DNA from: Manihot esculenta
Taxonomy: Eukaryota > Streptophyta > Magnoliopsida > Malpighiales > Euphorbiaceae
Assembly: GCF_001659605.2 (NCBI RefSeq)
Contig: NC_035176.2
Location: 22,358,847 to 22,422,846 of the forward strand
Direction: 5' to 3'
DNA: 64,000 nt
This document shows, in pieces, positions 36,095 through 47,882 of the stretch; position 1 is the stretch's first letter, and the number at the start of each line of letters is the position of its first letter. A program made the position numbers and the translations under genes. The notes beneath the pieces are model-generated. The model was not told the DNA's origin. It worked only from the letters and a program-made list of their open reading frames with translations, and did not search any database.

Positions 36095-36678
36095 TAATGT
36101 TGTTGAAACTAAATTGATGATGTGGCTGAAATGGAGTTGTGCTGTGATTGGTCCAATAGAGGTATATTGTGATTGGTCCACCTATAAGACAGAGAACGTG
36201 AGGTGGTTGGTGCTTACGGTAGCCACTCTGACGCTCAAGTCAGTAAGTTGAAGAGAAGAGCGAGCATAATATTTACTACTCAATAGTAGTTGTAAGAGAA
36301 TAGCATACCTTTATCTCTGTAATCGTGGGCTTTTATACTGTAAGAAGACGGAGTTAAATATAGCATTTTTTTATAATTCGGCGATAATGGGACTGACTAT
36401 TTTGATAAGAGAGATATCTCATTGGATTAATTGGTTGGTGATCCCGTAATTACAAGCATAACAGGAGTCTGTTAGTCTGTGTCTGCTAACGGTAACTTCA
36501 TGTGAAGGCTCGACCTCTTCAGGGGAGGGTAAGCCTTGATGAAGAATTAAGTGTAATGGTTTTCAGATATTCTTTTCTTTGGGCGGGACAGCGCATCCGC
36601 TTATCAGACTCTTGTCACGTGGCTCTATTTTATGTTGACAATTCATAGTTCACTTTGAATGATTCTTGTGTAACATTA
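36095..36678 (-). repeat. 5' LTR of the Tat-like element (584 bp)
   Basis: Begins TAATGTT and ends AACATTA, followed by TSD GGTAA. On the minus strand the LTR is followed by TTTGATTCCGTTGCTTGG, which may be a decayed tRNA-Asp-type primer site. Its last 78 bp align with 18475-18552. Confidence 0.82.
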
Positions 36679-36689
36679 GGTAATTATTA

Positions 36690-38030
36690 TTTTAATATTT
36701 CTATTATTTATTTTTATTTATTTCAATTTCTTGATTTTTATATTGAAGCAACTATCTTTAATACGGTGAAAAGTATTGCTGAAAGTGAAGGTCAAATGCT
36801 TGAAGATCTTATCAAGAGAGACGAAAATATGTCAATTGTAGCATTATCAAATATTCGTACTACTTATTATTATGAAGGTAAGTTAAAGAATTAATTATTT
36901 TTTTCTTAAAAAAAAAATTATTTTTTTCAAATGAACTACAGATGCAAACTATTTCAATAAGTATAATAGCAATTAATCTAAATATTTAGAGGCAGATGAA
37001 CTTCGAAAAGAGTAATGTTCTTAAAGTTTTATAAATTTATTTAATAATAATATTTGCCTCGTTGCTTTGTTATTAATAGTCAAATTCAATATTTTTACAA
37101 GTCTTTGTTATAATATATTTATTATTTGTATGTTATTTTTTTATACAGTTATAATTGCAATATAGTAGCAAGAACTTAAACATTTTCTTTATTAAATTCA
37201 AAAAAATTTAGTGAAGGACTGCAAGTTGAATTAAAAGAAATTATTAATAACATGACACTTTAAGTAAGTAGTTTATATAATATTTAATTAATTTTTTATA
37301 ATATTTTATTACATAATTCCAGTTATAATTTTATTCATTTTTCAGAGCACTGCATGCTATTTTAAAATAATACTATCAATTATTTTGAATAAAAATAATC
37401 TATTATTCAAGGCTTGCAAAAAATGAGTAAAAAGATTTATGATAATGATGATATTCAAGCAAGATGCTACAATTGTAATGAATTTATGAAAGGTTTGATT
37501 ATATATATTATTATTTTTTTAATATTATTTAATTATTAGTTAAAAATTGTATAAAAAATAAAATATATAAATTTTCTATTTTTAAAAATAAATACTTAAT
37601 TTTAATATTGTTATTGGAGATAAAACATTTTATGTCATAATATTTGATAATGTTGAAATATTAATAGGATATCCGGTCAATAAATACATTAAAGAAAAAG
37701 TATGTGTATATAGTTAATCAGTAATTTATATTTTTAAATTTTAAACTAATTAAATATCACATATAATTAATTATTCATATTAACACAAATACACAGAGAA
37801 AAGAATGAATTCTACAAAAACATGATTATGTGCCAAGAAAAAAAATAATTTTTTTAAAAATTAAATAAAAAATATTCTTATTTGTTTAAAATTAAATAAA
37901 AAAAAAGTATTCTTCATACCCACCAAAAAAAATTATTATATTAGAAGTTCAGGAAATTGTACAGTCAGATGAAAACAAAAATAAAGGGTCAAGGTTGAAG
38001 AAAAAAATCAAAATAAAAAAAATGTAGATC
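36690..38030 (+). pseudogene. RPA-like (replication protein A large-subunit type) pseudogene, possibly Helitron-borne
   Basis: Fragmented exons in very AT-rich DNA. EATIFNTVKSIAESEGQML and VALSNIRTTYYYEG occur at 36748-36880. MSKKIYDNDDIQARCYNCNEFMKG at about 37420-37490 resembles the zinc ribbon of RPA1 C-terminal domains (CKKC...W.C..C). TFYVIIFDNVEILIGYPV near 37630-37680 resembles the following OB fold. GTTTG and TTTTTAA stretches between them look like introns. RPA binds single-stranded DNA, and plant Helitrons often carry RPA-like genes. A Helitron RepHel lies on the same strand to the right (57400-63020), but linkage of the two is inference. Confidence 0.55.
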
Positions 38031-38039
38031 CTTTGTAAT

Positions 38040-41000
38040 TTCAATAAATGTTTTAGATATTTTTTAATTTCAATAATAAATTTAAATTCAATATATTTTT
38101 ATATATATTGTTATTGAAGTGTTATACCATATCATGTACTTTGAATTTCTGCCTGACTCTTTCAAAACACCACAACTTTGCTGTTGGAATATCAAAACTT
38201 TGTACCATAGATATCAATGATAGTTGCCAAACTTTTAAATCATAGTGGTTGTCCCAAGGTGCAAATTACTATTATCATACCAAATACAAACCATCACCAA
38301 TAGTAGATACTCTAATTGTTATCTAACTATTCTGAAACACTATAACCAACTCAAAGCATCCCTTTAAAGGTCACCATGACTATTTCAAATAAGTTTGAAC
38401 AAAATAATTATTTTTTCAATAAATGAAAGTTGGAAATAAAATTGCAGTTAGACTTGTGGCAGGAGAAGATATCAACATATTTCATATGACACACTCAAAA
38501 TAAATATATGAAAAGAAATTATAATAAATTATATCGGTCCCTAACTTCTTATTAATTTATCCCAATATTGCTTCTTAGGAATTTTAATATTGAAAAATTA
38601 TAGTTTTAGTTCCTGAAAACTCTATGACCTTGACATCTGGGATCCACTTTTATAAAGGTAAGCATTTATCATTATTTCGAACACTTGTACAAATGATTTG
38701 CACGTAAAAATTTGCGAGTGACTATTTTGAGGTTGGAAAATATAAAATATGTCCTAATTGGCAAACTTGTTCCAGAGCCAGGTGTTGGAAGCAATAGCAC
38801 TTAAAATTGATTTGATTCCAATTCTAGATATGAAAACCACAAATTTGGATGATGGAATATGAGAAGGCTTTTGAACACCAAGAAATTGATATATTTTATG
38901 TTCAGGTCACTATATTGTAAAGACTAAAATATCATTCAGATTAAAATCTTCTTTAATGGCGCATGCTTCTCTGGTGGTATATTTTGAATGGTTGAATTAA
39001 GTAATTCAATTAGAAACATAATCGGACTTCCATGTTTCAACACAATCTTCCACTTAGCACTTTTGAGAAGCTTGCAATGTGTTTTCACTAATCCAGCTCA
39101 ATAGAATCTATTCCAGATTAAATAAAGTTACAAACACTTGGTTTCATATAGGTCACTCTATTTCTAAAATAATAATATTTTGTTGGAATATACTCGCTAC
39201 GACACCAAACTTTTAATTACAACCTGTGAGGCCATTAAATATATTACATCAAATCAAACTGCTAAATTAAGAAAAGCTTGAAAGCTTTAGCTCAAAAGTC
39301 TTAATTGCAATACAGTGCCCACATAGGGGCAATAGGTTTACTTTTTTCCTTGCTTAAACAATATAAACAAAAGTATGATGATAAATATTAAAGAGGAAAG
39401 CTTCAAAGTTCAAAATAGACTTAAATTGCATCATCTCTCAAATTAAAGAAAGGTATAAATATTTCTTACCCACAAAAGGATTTCCCTAACAATAAATTTA
39501 AATATAAAAAAATAAATACGATTGAAGAATACAGAGTCAACATTTTTCCATTTATGTCAAATTTTCAGATTCATAACTATTATAGAACAACTTCAAATGT
39601 AATTTCAGAAATCTCCATGGAGTTAGAGAATTTCAGCAAGATTAGGAGTTAGGACATTCTATAAAACTAAAATTTACCCTAGTAATTTCATATTTGCATT
39701 GTAAAGCAATAAATAAACTTTAAAAGAATTTTGACATCATCACATGTACTACTAAATTTCCTTTATGAATATAAATTGTAACTAAGAACCACATTTTAGT
39801 TTGGTACTTAGATATTTGTAAACTTTTTTTCCCTTTTCTCATTTTATTTTAGTAAATGGCAATAATTTAACTGAAAAGAATCATAGCTTAAAGGGGACAT
39901 GTATTTTTCACTTTTCAATCTAAAAATATTGTAAGCATCCAAATTCCACATCAACTCACATCAGAACTCACTCAATATACTTGGAAAAACAAAATTTTTA
40001 GACTGTACTCCAATAAAATACCATCATCCTTGTTCCCGTAAAGCCAAAGTTAATAAAGAAAATTTTTATATTCAAGGAAAAATATAAGCATTTACATGGG
40101 ATAGAAACCACATAACCAAACTTAGATATTTGAATAGATATTGTTTTGATCATGCATTCTACAGGTAGACAATCAATGATGAAAGTATGATTTGCAGCAG
40201 TAATAATAACATTTAGTATAAAAAATCACTTATGTATAGGTTCAAGAGGATTGGCGATGTTCAAATTATGCTTGCATCTCAATCTTAAAAAATTGTAATC
40301 ACTGCTCAAACAACAACGCAATGTTTTGAACATAATTAATGACTTACCACACTTTTTTTCTAATTTTAAAAAGTACAAACATTAAAAACTAATTAAAAGT
40401 ATAATTATAAAAGAACAAATAAACCCAAGTACATCCATTTTACCCATATCATTAAAGAAGACAACCAATGCCAAATATTGATTACTAAACAATCTTAACA
40501 ACCATAAAAAGAGAGAAAAATATGTATCACTAAATTAGTCACCCAAAAAGAAATATACAACAAAACATAAAGTGCATGTGAGTTTACGGTGAATGAGAAT
40601 CACCTAAAAAGGAATGGATTGAAGAGAAAAATCTCCAGCCATGCGTGGGGCATCACATGGAGCTCTCCCTTGACCACTTCAAGCATTCTCAACCCTTATT
40701 TGGTAATAGGCACATCTTGCAAAGAAAACTTTTCGAAGAGAGATTTAATCCAATATTTGCAAAAACAGTAACTACAATTAAGAGCAACAAACCAATTAAG
40801 CTTAATCCTTTTATTTCAATTATCTCATCTTTCTTCTCTCTCCTTGTTAAAATCTTTAAAGATCTAGAAAATATAGCCAATGAAAGTATTATTAATGGAA
40901 GAGGAAATTAAAAACAAAAAAAAAGAAAGAGATTTGAACTCATATGACTTGTCAATTCCATAATCTATTATAACTATTTCACGATTCATCTAACATGTAG

Positions 41001-42106
41001 ACTATCTTATCGATCAGTGGAAGGACATAAACGTTAAAAACTTAAGGACACAAAAGAAAACATGAATGATGGACAAAAGACTTGAGCATCATAGGAGATT
41101 CACTTATCAAAGGCCAATATCGATGGGAATAAGGGTTTAAAGCAACTAAGATGGCATTTGTAATGTCTCAACTAAAGGATATTATCGAAAATATTTGAAA
41201 CCATAACTGGTTGCAAACAAAAGGCAGGGGAGGAAGGAGCCAAGTGATAACCAAAACCAATGAATCAAAAATCCAAATCGGTGACAATAAAGCCTCATAT
41301 TTGGATGCATGCTCATTCTCTCTCTCTCTCTCATACAAAAACTCTTCAACCCTAGGAAAACAGAGAAAAGCCACTGAATGGGAGATCTAATAGTTTATTT
41401 AAGATGAAGATTGAATCAAAGAAAAGTAATCATTAGCTCCATCTTGAGAAACAAGACTTGCAAGAGCGCTAAAGAGAGGGAGTGGAAGACAATAGTATTG
41501 TTTGAATGTAAAAAAGTGTCGTTTTGAGTAGTGGCCGTAACATGGCACATGAGTGTGAGGACAAAAAAAATTAAAACTCCATTAGGGAAGGCACGGAAAG
41601 GAATTACTGTGCTACACACTATTACACACCAACTACATTAGTGTATCTGGAAATGGGAGATTAAAGGTTTTAGCTGACTGAGGACTGTAGTAATTTCTCT
41701 CTTCATTTGGCTTCTGAAAATTTGTGGAAAAATCTACGGTTTTGCTACTTCAATGTAAACCTTAAGTGATTATCAGATTTAAAATATTTCTTTTTTAGTT
41801 TATTTCTAATGTTTTCTCAAGAAGCAAACGGAGCATAGGGTTTATATATGGGGGGTTAGGATTAGCTAACTACACCTTCTATTTATAATTTTACTAAATT
41901 GTATTTATCAAATGGTAAGAAAAACAATGTATCTCCTGCATCTATTTTTGGTTAAATCATTAATTCTACACATGAACTTGGTTGCTTTTTTCCTTGGCTC
42001 GGTGCAATCTCCATTGACTTTCAATGTTGTGCTCTCTTATTAACTACTATGTCTAATTACTTCTCATATATTGCTTTTTTGAGATCGTAACATGAAAGGT
42101 TAGAGA
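38040..42106. other. 4-kb stretch with no supported gene
   Basis: AT-rich, with no recognised domain on either strand and no paired repeats. On the minus strand the segment 41170-41400 has a CT-rich, leader-like look (TTTTCTCTGTTTTCCTAGGG), with a (GA)n run at 41314-41330. This could be the 5' end of a captured or decayed gene. The short frames at 40589-40911 and 41168-41619 are not convincing proteins. Confidence 0.4.
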
Positions 42107-43302
42107 TACTATACGAAATTTTAGTAACGGACAAATCCGTTAGTAAAGAATACAATTTTGTTGCTGATTCGAGTCACTAATGGATTACCAACGAAATTAT
42201 CTATTGTAGAAAATCTAGCTGATAATTTTATTTCCAAAGGCACTTTCTAAATCCGTTAGTGTCTACAATGGATCACTAATGGAAAGTTCCGTTAGTGATT
42301 AAAATGGATGACCAGTCCATTGTTGACCGTAATCGTTCTTGCCAACTGATTTTAAAATATTACTAACTGAAATTCGATCATTATCCTGTCACAGATACTA
42401 ACTGAATAGTTATCACGATTCTTTTACAGATACTAATGAAATTTTCGTCACTATTCCATTACAGATACTAATGAAATTTCTGTCATTATTTCGTTATTGT
42501 AGAGTATAATAACTAATTGGTTCAATAACAGATTTTCTCTATTATTGATACTAATGGACGGTCCGTTGGTAATCCGTTAGTAAATATGAAAATTCAGCTA
42601 TATATAGCATCATTTATTTTTTTACCACATCCTTATTTTTCATAATTCTACACTTGTACATTATTTATGATCTCAACTCAAATATAATCAATTATAGTTA
42701 ATAATATTCATGATCTCAACAACTGTACAGAAATATAATTAATTATAATTAATTATATATATTCATAATACTACACCTATACATTAATAATATTCATGGT
42801 CTCAATACAAATATAATCAATTATATAAAAACAACTACCAACTTAATCACTAAAATTATAATTAAAACTAAAAGTGTTTTAAAATGTCAAATATTGCATT
42901 AGTAATATCTAATTTAAGTATAATATGTACTAAGTTCCACAAGTTAAATAAAAAGTGGTATCATTATCTGTAAAGCATATCAAACTAAACTCTCCAGCTC
43001 ATTATCTGTATCTTCATCGTTGTCTACATGCTAGTCAGGATCGAACAGGGCATCATCACGGTGTTGTTGTGGAATAGGGCTTCATCACCTATAAAAAAAT
43101 ATATCTGTTAAAGAATAATCAAACAATAGAACATCAATGAAGTGTTAAATGAATTTCGAAGTATTAAATGCATATTAATTGAATTTGACATGATGATAAT
43201 TGCTCTTGCTAAAGAAATAATAAGCTAATTGATTTATTAATTTTCTAAGAAACTTAACTTGAACTGTGACCAAGCTCAGCAACTATGAATTTTTCTATAT
43301 CA

Positions 43303-43421
43303 AAAACTATATTACCAAAGTAATTATGCTTTGATAAGTGCTTCAACTTTGTTGATATTTTATGCTTTGAGCAAATTGATATTTTTACGGTTCAAACTAT
43401 ACTACCAAAGTAATTATCCTT
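43303..43421. repeat. Short direct repeat before the captured exon
   Basis: The words AAACTATATTACCAAAGTAA (43303 onward) and AAACTATACTACCAAAGTAA (43394 onward) recur about 91 bp apart and are followed by ATTATGCTT or ATTATCCTT. Confidence 0.65.
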
Positions 43422-43768
43422 CATATACCCTAGCTAGGTCCTTTGCTGAACTTGTTCCATTTTCAAGTAATAACTACTCCTTCACTACTACTGCATCTAT
43501 CTTCTCACCTAAAGACAGCAGCTTTCTGGCTGCTATACAAAATTATCAAATGAAAGATAGCTACATTTCTTTTTATGGAAGTTGCAACAACCAGATCAAC
43601 CATGGGAAAGAATTAGAGCATAAATATGGTGGTGGTGATGGTGGTGAGAATCCAATAATAGACCATGGCCTAGAAGAAATTAAGCAGCTTATTAGCAGTA
43701 GCAGTTGTAGCGGCAACTTTTTGTTTGAAGAAAATAAGACAGGAGAGGAGAGGATCATGTACTATTGA
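43331..43768 (+). pseudogene. Captured host-gene last exon, R2R3-MYB C-terminal tail-like
   Basis: The frame from about 43425 to the stop at 43768 encodes a plant-like, non-transposon sequence: YTLARSFAELVPFSS, a serine/threonine segment, QNYQMKDSYISFYGSCNNQI, a GGGDGG run, then GLEEIKQLISSSSCSGNFLF and ENKTGEERIMYY at the end. To my recollection this ending resembles the C-terminus of R2R3-MYB factors related to RAX/MYB36. There is no DNA-binding domain here. The 5' part of the listed frame (43331-43424) looks like intron or duplicated flank. It lies between CACTA-type ends with no other exon, which points to capture of a gene fragment. It is not expected to be a working gene. Confidence 0.5.
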
Positions 43769-45512
43769 TGCTAACTATGAGTAAAATCACAAAGATTTGA
43801 AGAAAAGGTTTGAAATTAAACTTGAAAGGTTTCATATTTGTTGGGGATGGATGGGATTTGGGTGTTTTCTTATGGATAACACTTTTTTTTTTTTTTTGCA
43901 GTACATGGTACAGAGATTCCCTTTGAGCATTTCTTTTTGGGAATTGTTGTGTTTGTACAATTAACTGCAAGTAATATTTAATTTCACAAATAATTTCATA
44001 GGAACTAGAGAAGCTTAATTTTCACAATATATTTTATAAGCAAGATAATTCTATTGATATTTTAACATTAAAATTAACATTTAGGAGAAAAATATCATGA
44101 ATATATTAGTAAATTTCTCTTAGAATACCCTGTTTACAAATGTAATCTACTAAGTATTCATTCAAAAACAACCAAATGACTTTAAGTAAACAAAGGAAAG
44201 TTATGTATTGCTATTGTGTTGCACAGCAACTGCTGTTGCTTCTGTGCATTTTTTCTATTCAAGTCCATTCTCAAGCAAAATTTAGAATAATTATATATTA
44301 CAGCACTATTGGTTTCAACTCATAATAATTTTTATTCATTTTTTCTTTTTAATTTAAGTTTAATTGACAATGAAATAAATTAAGATTAAAAAGAAGTTGA
44401 ACCAATAATATGATACAATAAAATTTTCAAAGAGATCTAGATTACACAATTTAGTATCAAGAACTATTAAAAGAAAGAGTAAATGCAGAAATTCTTGACA
44501 TATCTAATTAACAAGAGACAACGATCAATTAAATAAAAGAGGTTATTGAAATATTTTTAATAATCAGGCTTGTTTCTTCAAGCATTTTGGTAACAATTAG
44601 CTATGGTCAAACAAATATCATCTTTGCCATTATGGACTAAACCCAGAACATGATTATTCACATTTTTATCACAAACAAAATATAAGTACTGTGAATAATG
44701 TAGGAAATTGCAAAATACCCATTCATTCGATGAACTATGAGTGTGAGAGGAAATTCTACTTACCGTTCTCGATCAAGGTTGAGAAGGAAATAATGAGGAT
44801 CGAGGCGCCGATAACAGGAAGGTAGCAAGGGGGAGGTGCCGATAATAGATAGTGAGATCTTAGTCAGCGATCTTGAGAGGGAATTCCATGAAGTGTAGTC
44901 TAGAGCTTTCTATTATTTTAGAGATTGCGATTGTGTTTGATTTCTGATAAGTGATGTATTGTTTTAGGGATTTAAAGCTCAATAATGAAAGCTTTCTATC
45001 ATTGACACTGACCAATAGTTATCCATTATTGATTTCACTTGCAAATTACAGTTCAATAATGGTCTTTATAATAGAAAATTTTCTATTATTAAATCCGTTA
45101 GTAACCGAAAATGTAGGTTTGAAAAAAAGAATGCGAAAATTTTACATGGAATTTCATTTTAAATTTATCAACAAATTTACTAATGGATGGTATCCATTGG
45201 TAAATTCAGTACTTTGTTTTTTACTTATTAATTTAATGATAAAGTTTAGTAAATTTTTAGACAAATTACCAATGGATTTAGAGTCCATTAATAATTTATA
45301 TGCATAGTAATATCTTGAGACTTCAATATCTTAGATGTAATACCCGGCTAGACTCCGGTATCGGAATTCCTACAGTCCGGTGGAAACTCGGATGTCGGAA
45401 GCCTCTAGTAGGGTAGAAACATGTTTTCATAAAATGTTTTAAGGTATTTCATGGTTTTAAATATGAAAATTTAATGAGTTTTACATGAAAAGTCTTTGGA
45501 GGAAAACCCAGG

Positions 45513-45673
45513 TTCGGCCGTCGAAAGTCAAGTTCGGCCGCCGAACATGCATGCATTTTGGAGGCACGTTAGGCCCCCGAAAGCATGAGTGAGGGAAGTT
45601 CAGGTTCGGCCGCCGAAACCCAAGTTCGGCCGCCGAACATGGCATGCATGCGGAGGCACTTTCGGCCCCCGAA
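45513..45673 (+). repeat. TTCGGCCGCCGAA cluster upstream of TATA
   Basis: Five copies or one-mismatch variants lie at 45513-45525, 45533-45545, 45605-45617, 45625-45637 and 45661-45673. All are within 180 bp upstream of the TATA box, consistent with a U3 regulatory role (inference). Confidence 0.85.
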
Positions 45674-45692
45674 CGTGGCCTGGCCAGCCACC

Positions 45693-45700
45693 TATAAAAG
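45693..45700 (+). promoter_or_regulatory. LTR TATA box
   Basis: TATAAAAG, 358 bp into the LTR and 20 bp after the GC-rich cluster. It is conserved in all three Tekay-type LTRs of the window. Confidence 0.65.
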
Positions 45701-46231
45701 GGTCCCTTAGGTCCGCACGGGCGAGCTTTTTCTCCCCCGTTGTCGGCCAAGGTGACTCTCCGCCACCCCTCCCTCGATCTTGAGTGTTTTCTTTAGATCT
45801 TCCATGATTTTCACGGGTTTTAACTTCTGTTTTGAAGATCTGTGAGTAAAGAGCAAGTTTTGGGCACTTGGAGGTTCAAAGAGCTCAATCTCTCCATCTC
45901 CAAGCTAGGATCGCCTTTCCTCTCGTTTCTTCAAGAGGTAAGCTCGGATCCACCCTTATTATGTGTTTTAAACAAGCATTTAGTGGTTTTATGGGTAGAG
46001 ATGCATGTTTAGGCTTGTTGATGAGTTTGTGGGTTTTGATGTTTTGATGAACAATGTATGTTGTTTTTTTGTGTGTTTGAAGTGTTGTAGTTGGGGTATT
46101 TGCTAGTTTGAGACCCCTAGGTGTAATGTATGATGTGTATGCATGTTTAGAACAAGTTTATGCATGATTTGAGAGTTGGGAGGCAATTGTGCATAAAGGA
46201 GCCGAGTTTCTGCCCTTTGGCAGAAACCAGG

Positions 46232-46403
46232 TTCGGCAGCCGAAGGAACTTTCGGCCGCCGAACATGGCTGGTGAGGCAAGCCTTTCGGCTGCCGAAGTT
46301 GCCCCCGAAAGGAGACTTTCGTCTATGTCTGGGACTTTCGGCCACCGAAGGTGCCGCCGAACCTGCCTGACTTTCGGCTCTGGAGGGACTTTCGGCCGCC
46401 GAA
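46232..46403 (+). repeat. TTCGGCCGCCGAA cluster downstream of TATA
   Basis: Five copies or variants lie at 46232-46244, 46251-46263, 46285-46297, 46337-46349 and 46391-46403, with half-sites (GCCGCCGAA) between them. The cluster would lie in the transcribed leader. Confidence 0.85.
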
Positions 46404-47614
46404 CCTGCCGCCGAAAGTGCCCTGATCAGCCATTTCTTGCATGTTTTTCTATGATTGTTTCTTGATGTTTTAGGGGGTTTTTGGGGAGTATATTAGAGTT
46501 ATGTTATGTATGTTTGGTCCCTCATTGGAAGTCCACCCGTGTAGGTTCGGACCCGAGGAACCGAGGACCCCAGCAGTGAGCCAGCTGCTACAGAGTTTGT
46601 CAGAGCTAGCCAGAGGTGAGTGGAATAAACCTTAAGTTTTAAATTAAATGAAATATGAATTTTGAGCATGATCCATGCATCATGAATGCCATGAGATATA
46701 GTAAGTTGTTTGCATTAGTATTCACGAATATGTTGCATTGCATTTATGATGTTGATGTGGATTGGTTATTGGATGACCCTTTAGTCCTCATATGGCATGA
46801 TGATGCTACGGCATGATACGGTATGGAAGTCCAGCTTGTACCCATTCTACGTCCCTGGCACGATGTAAGAGAAAGTCCAGGTTGTACCCATTCTACGTCC
46901 CTGGCACAGTTGGACTGTATGATATGTTATGTTAAGGGAAAGACCGGTTGTACCCATTCTACGTCCCGGCACAGTTGGACTATGTAGAGGACTATTGGTG
47001 ACAATACCATCCGAGATGTGATTTGTTGTGATGTGTTGCATTCCACGAAAGCATGAAATTTTAATATATTGTTTTCTACTATTCTGCTCACTGGGCTTGT
47101 TAGCTCACCCCTCTCCCCTAACCCCAGATGTGCAGGTACAGGGTAGACCAGGAGATTAGCCAGAGTTTTGAAGTATATCTATGTAATAGTTAGATTGTGG
47201 ACATGACAATTGTACTATGCTATAATGTAAGAGATTATAGTTATGTTATGTGTAATGATATTGAGGTTATAGATGTGCTTGACCCTATGAGTATTGTAAT
47301 CCCTTGTCGATACATGATCTTGATGTCTATTGATGTTTATGTTTAAGCCAACTCATCTCATGTTGTATCGCCCGTTGGGGCATTAATGAGATCCCACAGA
47401 GGGATCATGATTATGATCATGACTATGTACATGTATGTTCAGGTTGAGTTGGATGTTTAAAAGAAAAGTTTAAATTTTTATGTATGATTGTTGATCATGT
47501 ATAGGATTAAACAGGTTCACAGGTTACATGTCAGGCTTGCTACGGGTCCCGGCGGCCTTAAGCCGATCTGGATCCTAGCGCCGGTAGCGGTCCGATTTTC
47601 GGGTCGTTACAGAA

Positions 47615-47628
47615 TGGTATCAGAGCCC
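47615..47628 (+). other. Primer-binding site (initiator Met tRNA type)
   Basis: TGGTATCAGAGCCC starts three bases after the 5' LTR. It is identical to the site in the left Tekay-type element. Confidence 0.88.
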
Positions 47629-47882
47629 TAGGTTCATAGGATCGGACCTAGAGTGTCGGGCTCATAGATGTTCTAGAAGGTCAAGCACAATAGGAAGGTC
47701 ATGTCCACTAGGATAGGATGTTGAGTCCTGTCTTGTATGATGATGTGAAATGCCATGATTTTGTACATGTGCATTAATGATATGCTATGCTATGTGATGT
47801 ATGTGATGAGGGTTCATGTGTGCCCACATGAACCATATGATGCTAATGTTTGCTTGTTATGAGCTGTTTTTCAGAGAATAGG

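Larger units (their letters stand above)
26479..36678 (-). mobile_element. Tat-like non-autonomous LTR element with antisense ORF, containing a nested element
   Basis: Bounded by a perfect 5-bp target duplication GGTAA (26474-26478 and 36679-36683). The LTRs at 26479-26983 and 36095-36678 begin TAATGTT and end AACATTA or AATATTA. Read on the minus strand: 5' LTR, degenerate primer site, gag remnant (35984-35540), tandem array (35450-34690), a nested LTR element, then an accessory ORF on the opposite strand (27307-29210), and the 3' LTR. No protease, RT or integrase is present. An antisense accessory ORF near the 3' LTR is a known trait of some Tat-lineage elements. Its movement would need enzymes supplied by another element. 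Confidence 0.82.
42107..45309. mobile_element. CACTA-like deletion derivative
   Basis: The left end, TACTATACGAAATTTTAGTAACGG-type, runs into an array of GTTAGTAA, CACTAATGG and ATCCGTTAGT words to 42590. The right side (44990-45309) has matching words (AAATCCGTTAGTAA, TACTAATGGATGG, CCAATGGATT) and ends CATAGTA. The two ends share TACTAT as reverse complements. The segment 44760-44930 resembles the leader of the big CACTA element near 17930-18110, and 42960-43085 recalls the acidic tail of its TnpA-like gene. No transposase remains. A clean 3-bp TSD was not found. Confidence 0.6.
45336..47611 (+). repeat. 5' LTR of the complete Tekay-type element
   Basis: Starts TGTAATACCCGG and ends GTCGTTACA. 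Two clusters of TTCGGCCGCCGAA-type motifs lie at 45513-45673 and 46232-46403. The TATA box is TATAAAAG at 45693-45700. Three copies of TTGTACCCATTCTACGTCCC lie between 46836 and 46970. Confidence 0.96.

Noticed and set aside
41168..41619. Two minus-strand frames with hydrophobic stretches
   Set aside because: Possibly leader sequence of a decayed gene, but no domain, no conserved start and no neighbour support a protein.
45481..45783. Frames of 64-101 aa in the right Tekay LTRs
   Set aside because: Same cause: LTR repeat sequence, duplicated exactly in the other LTR. Not genes.
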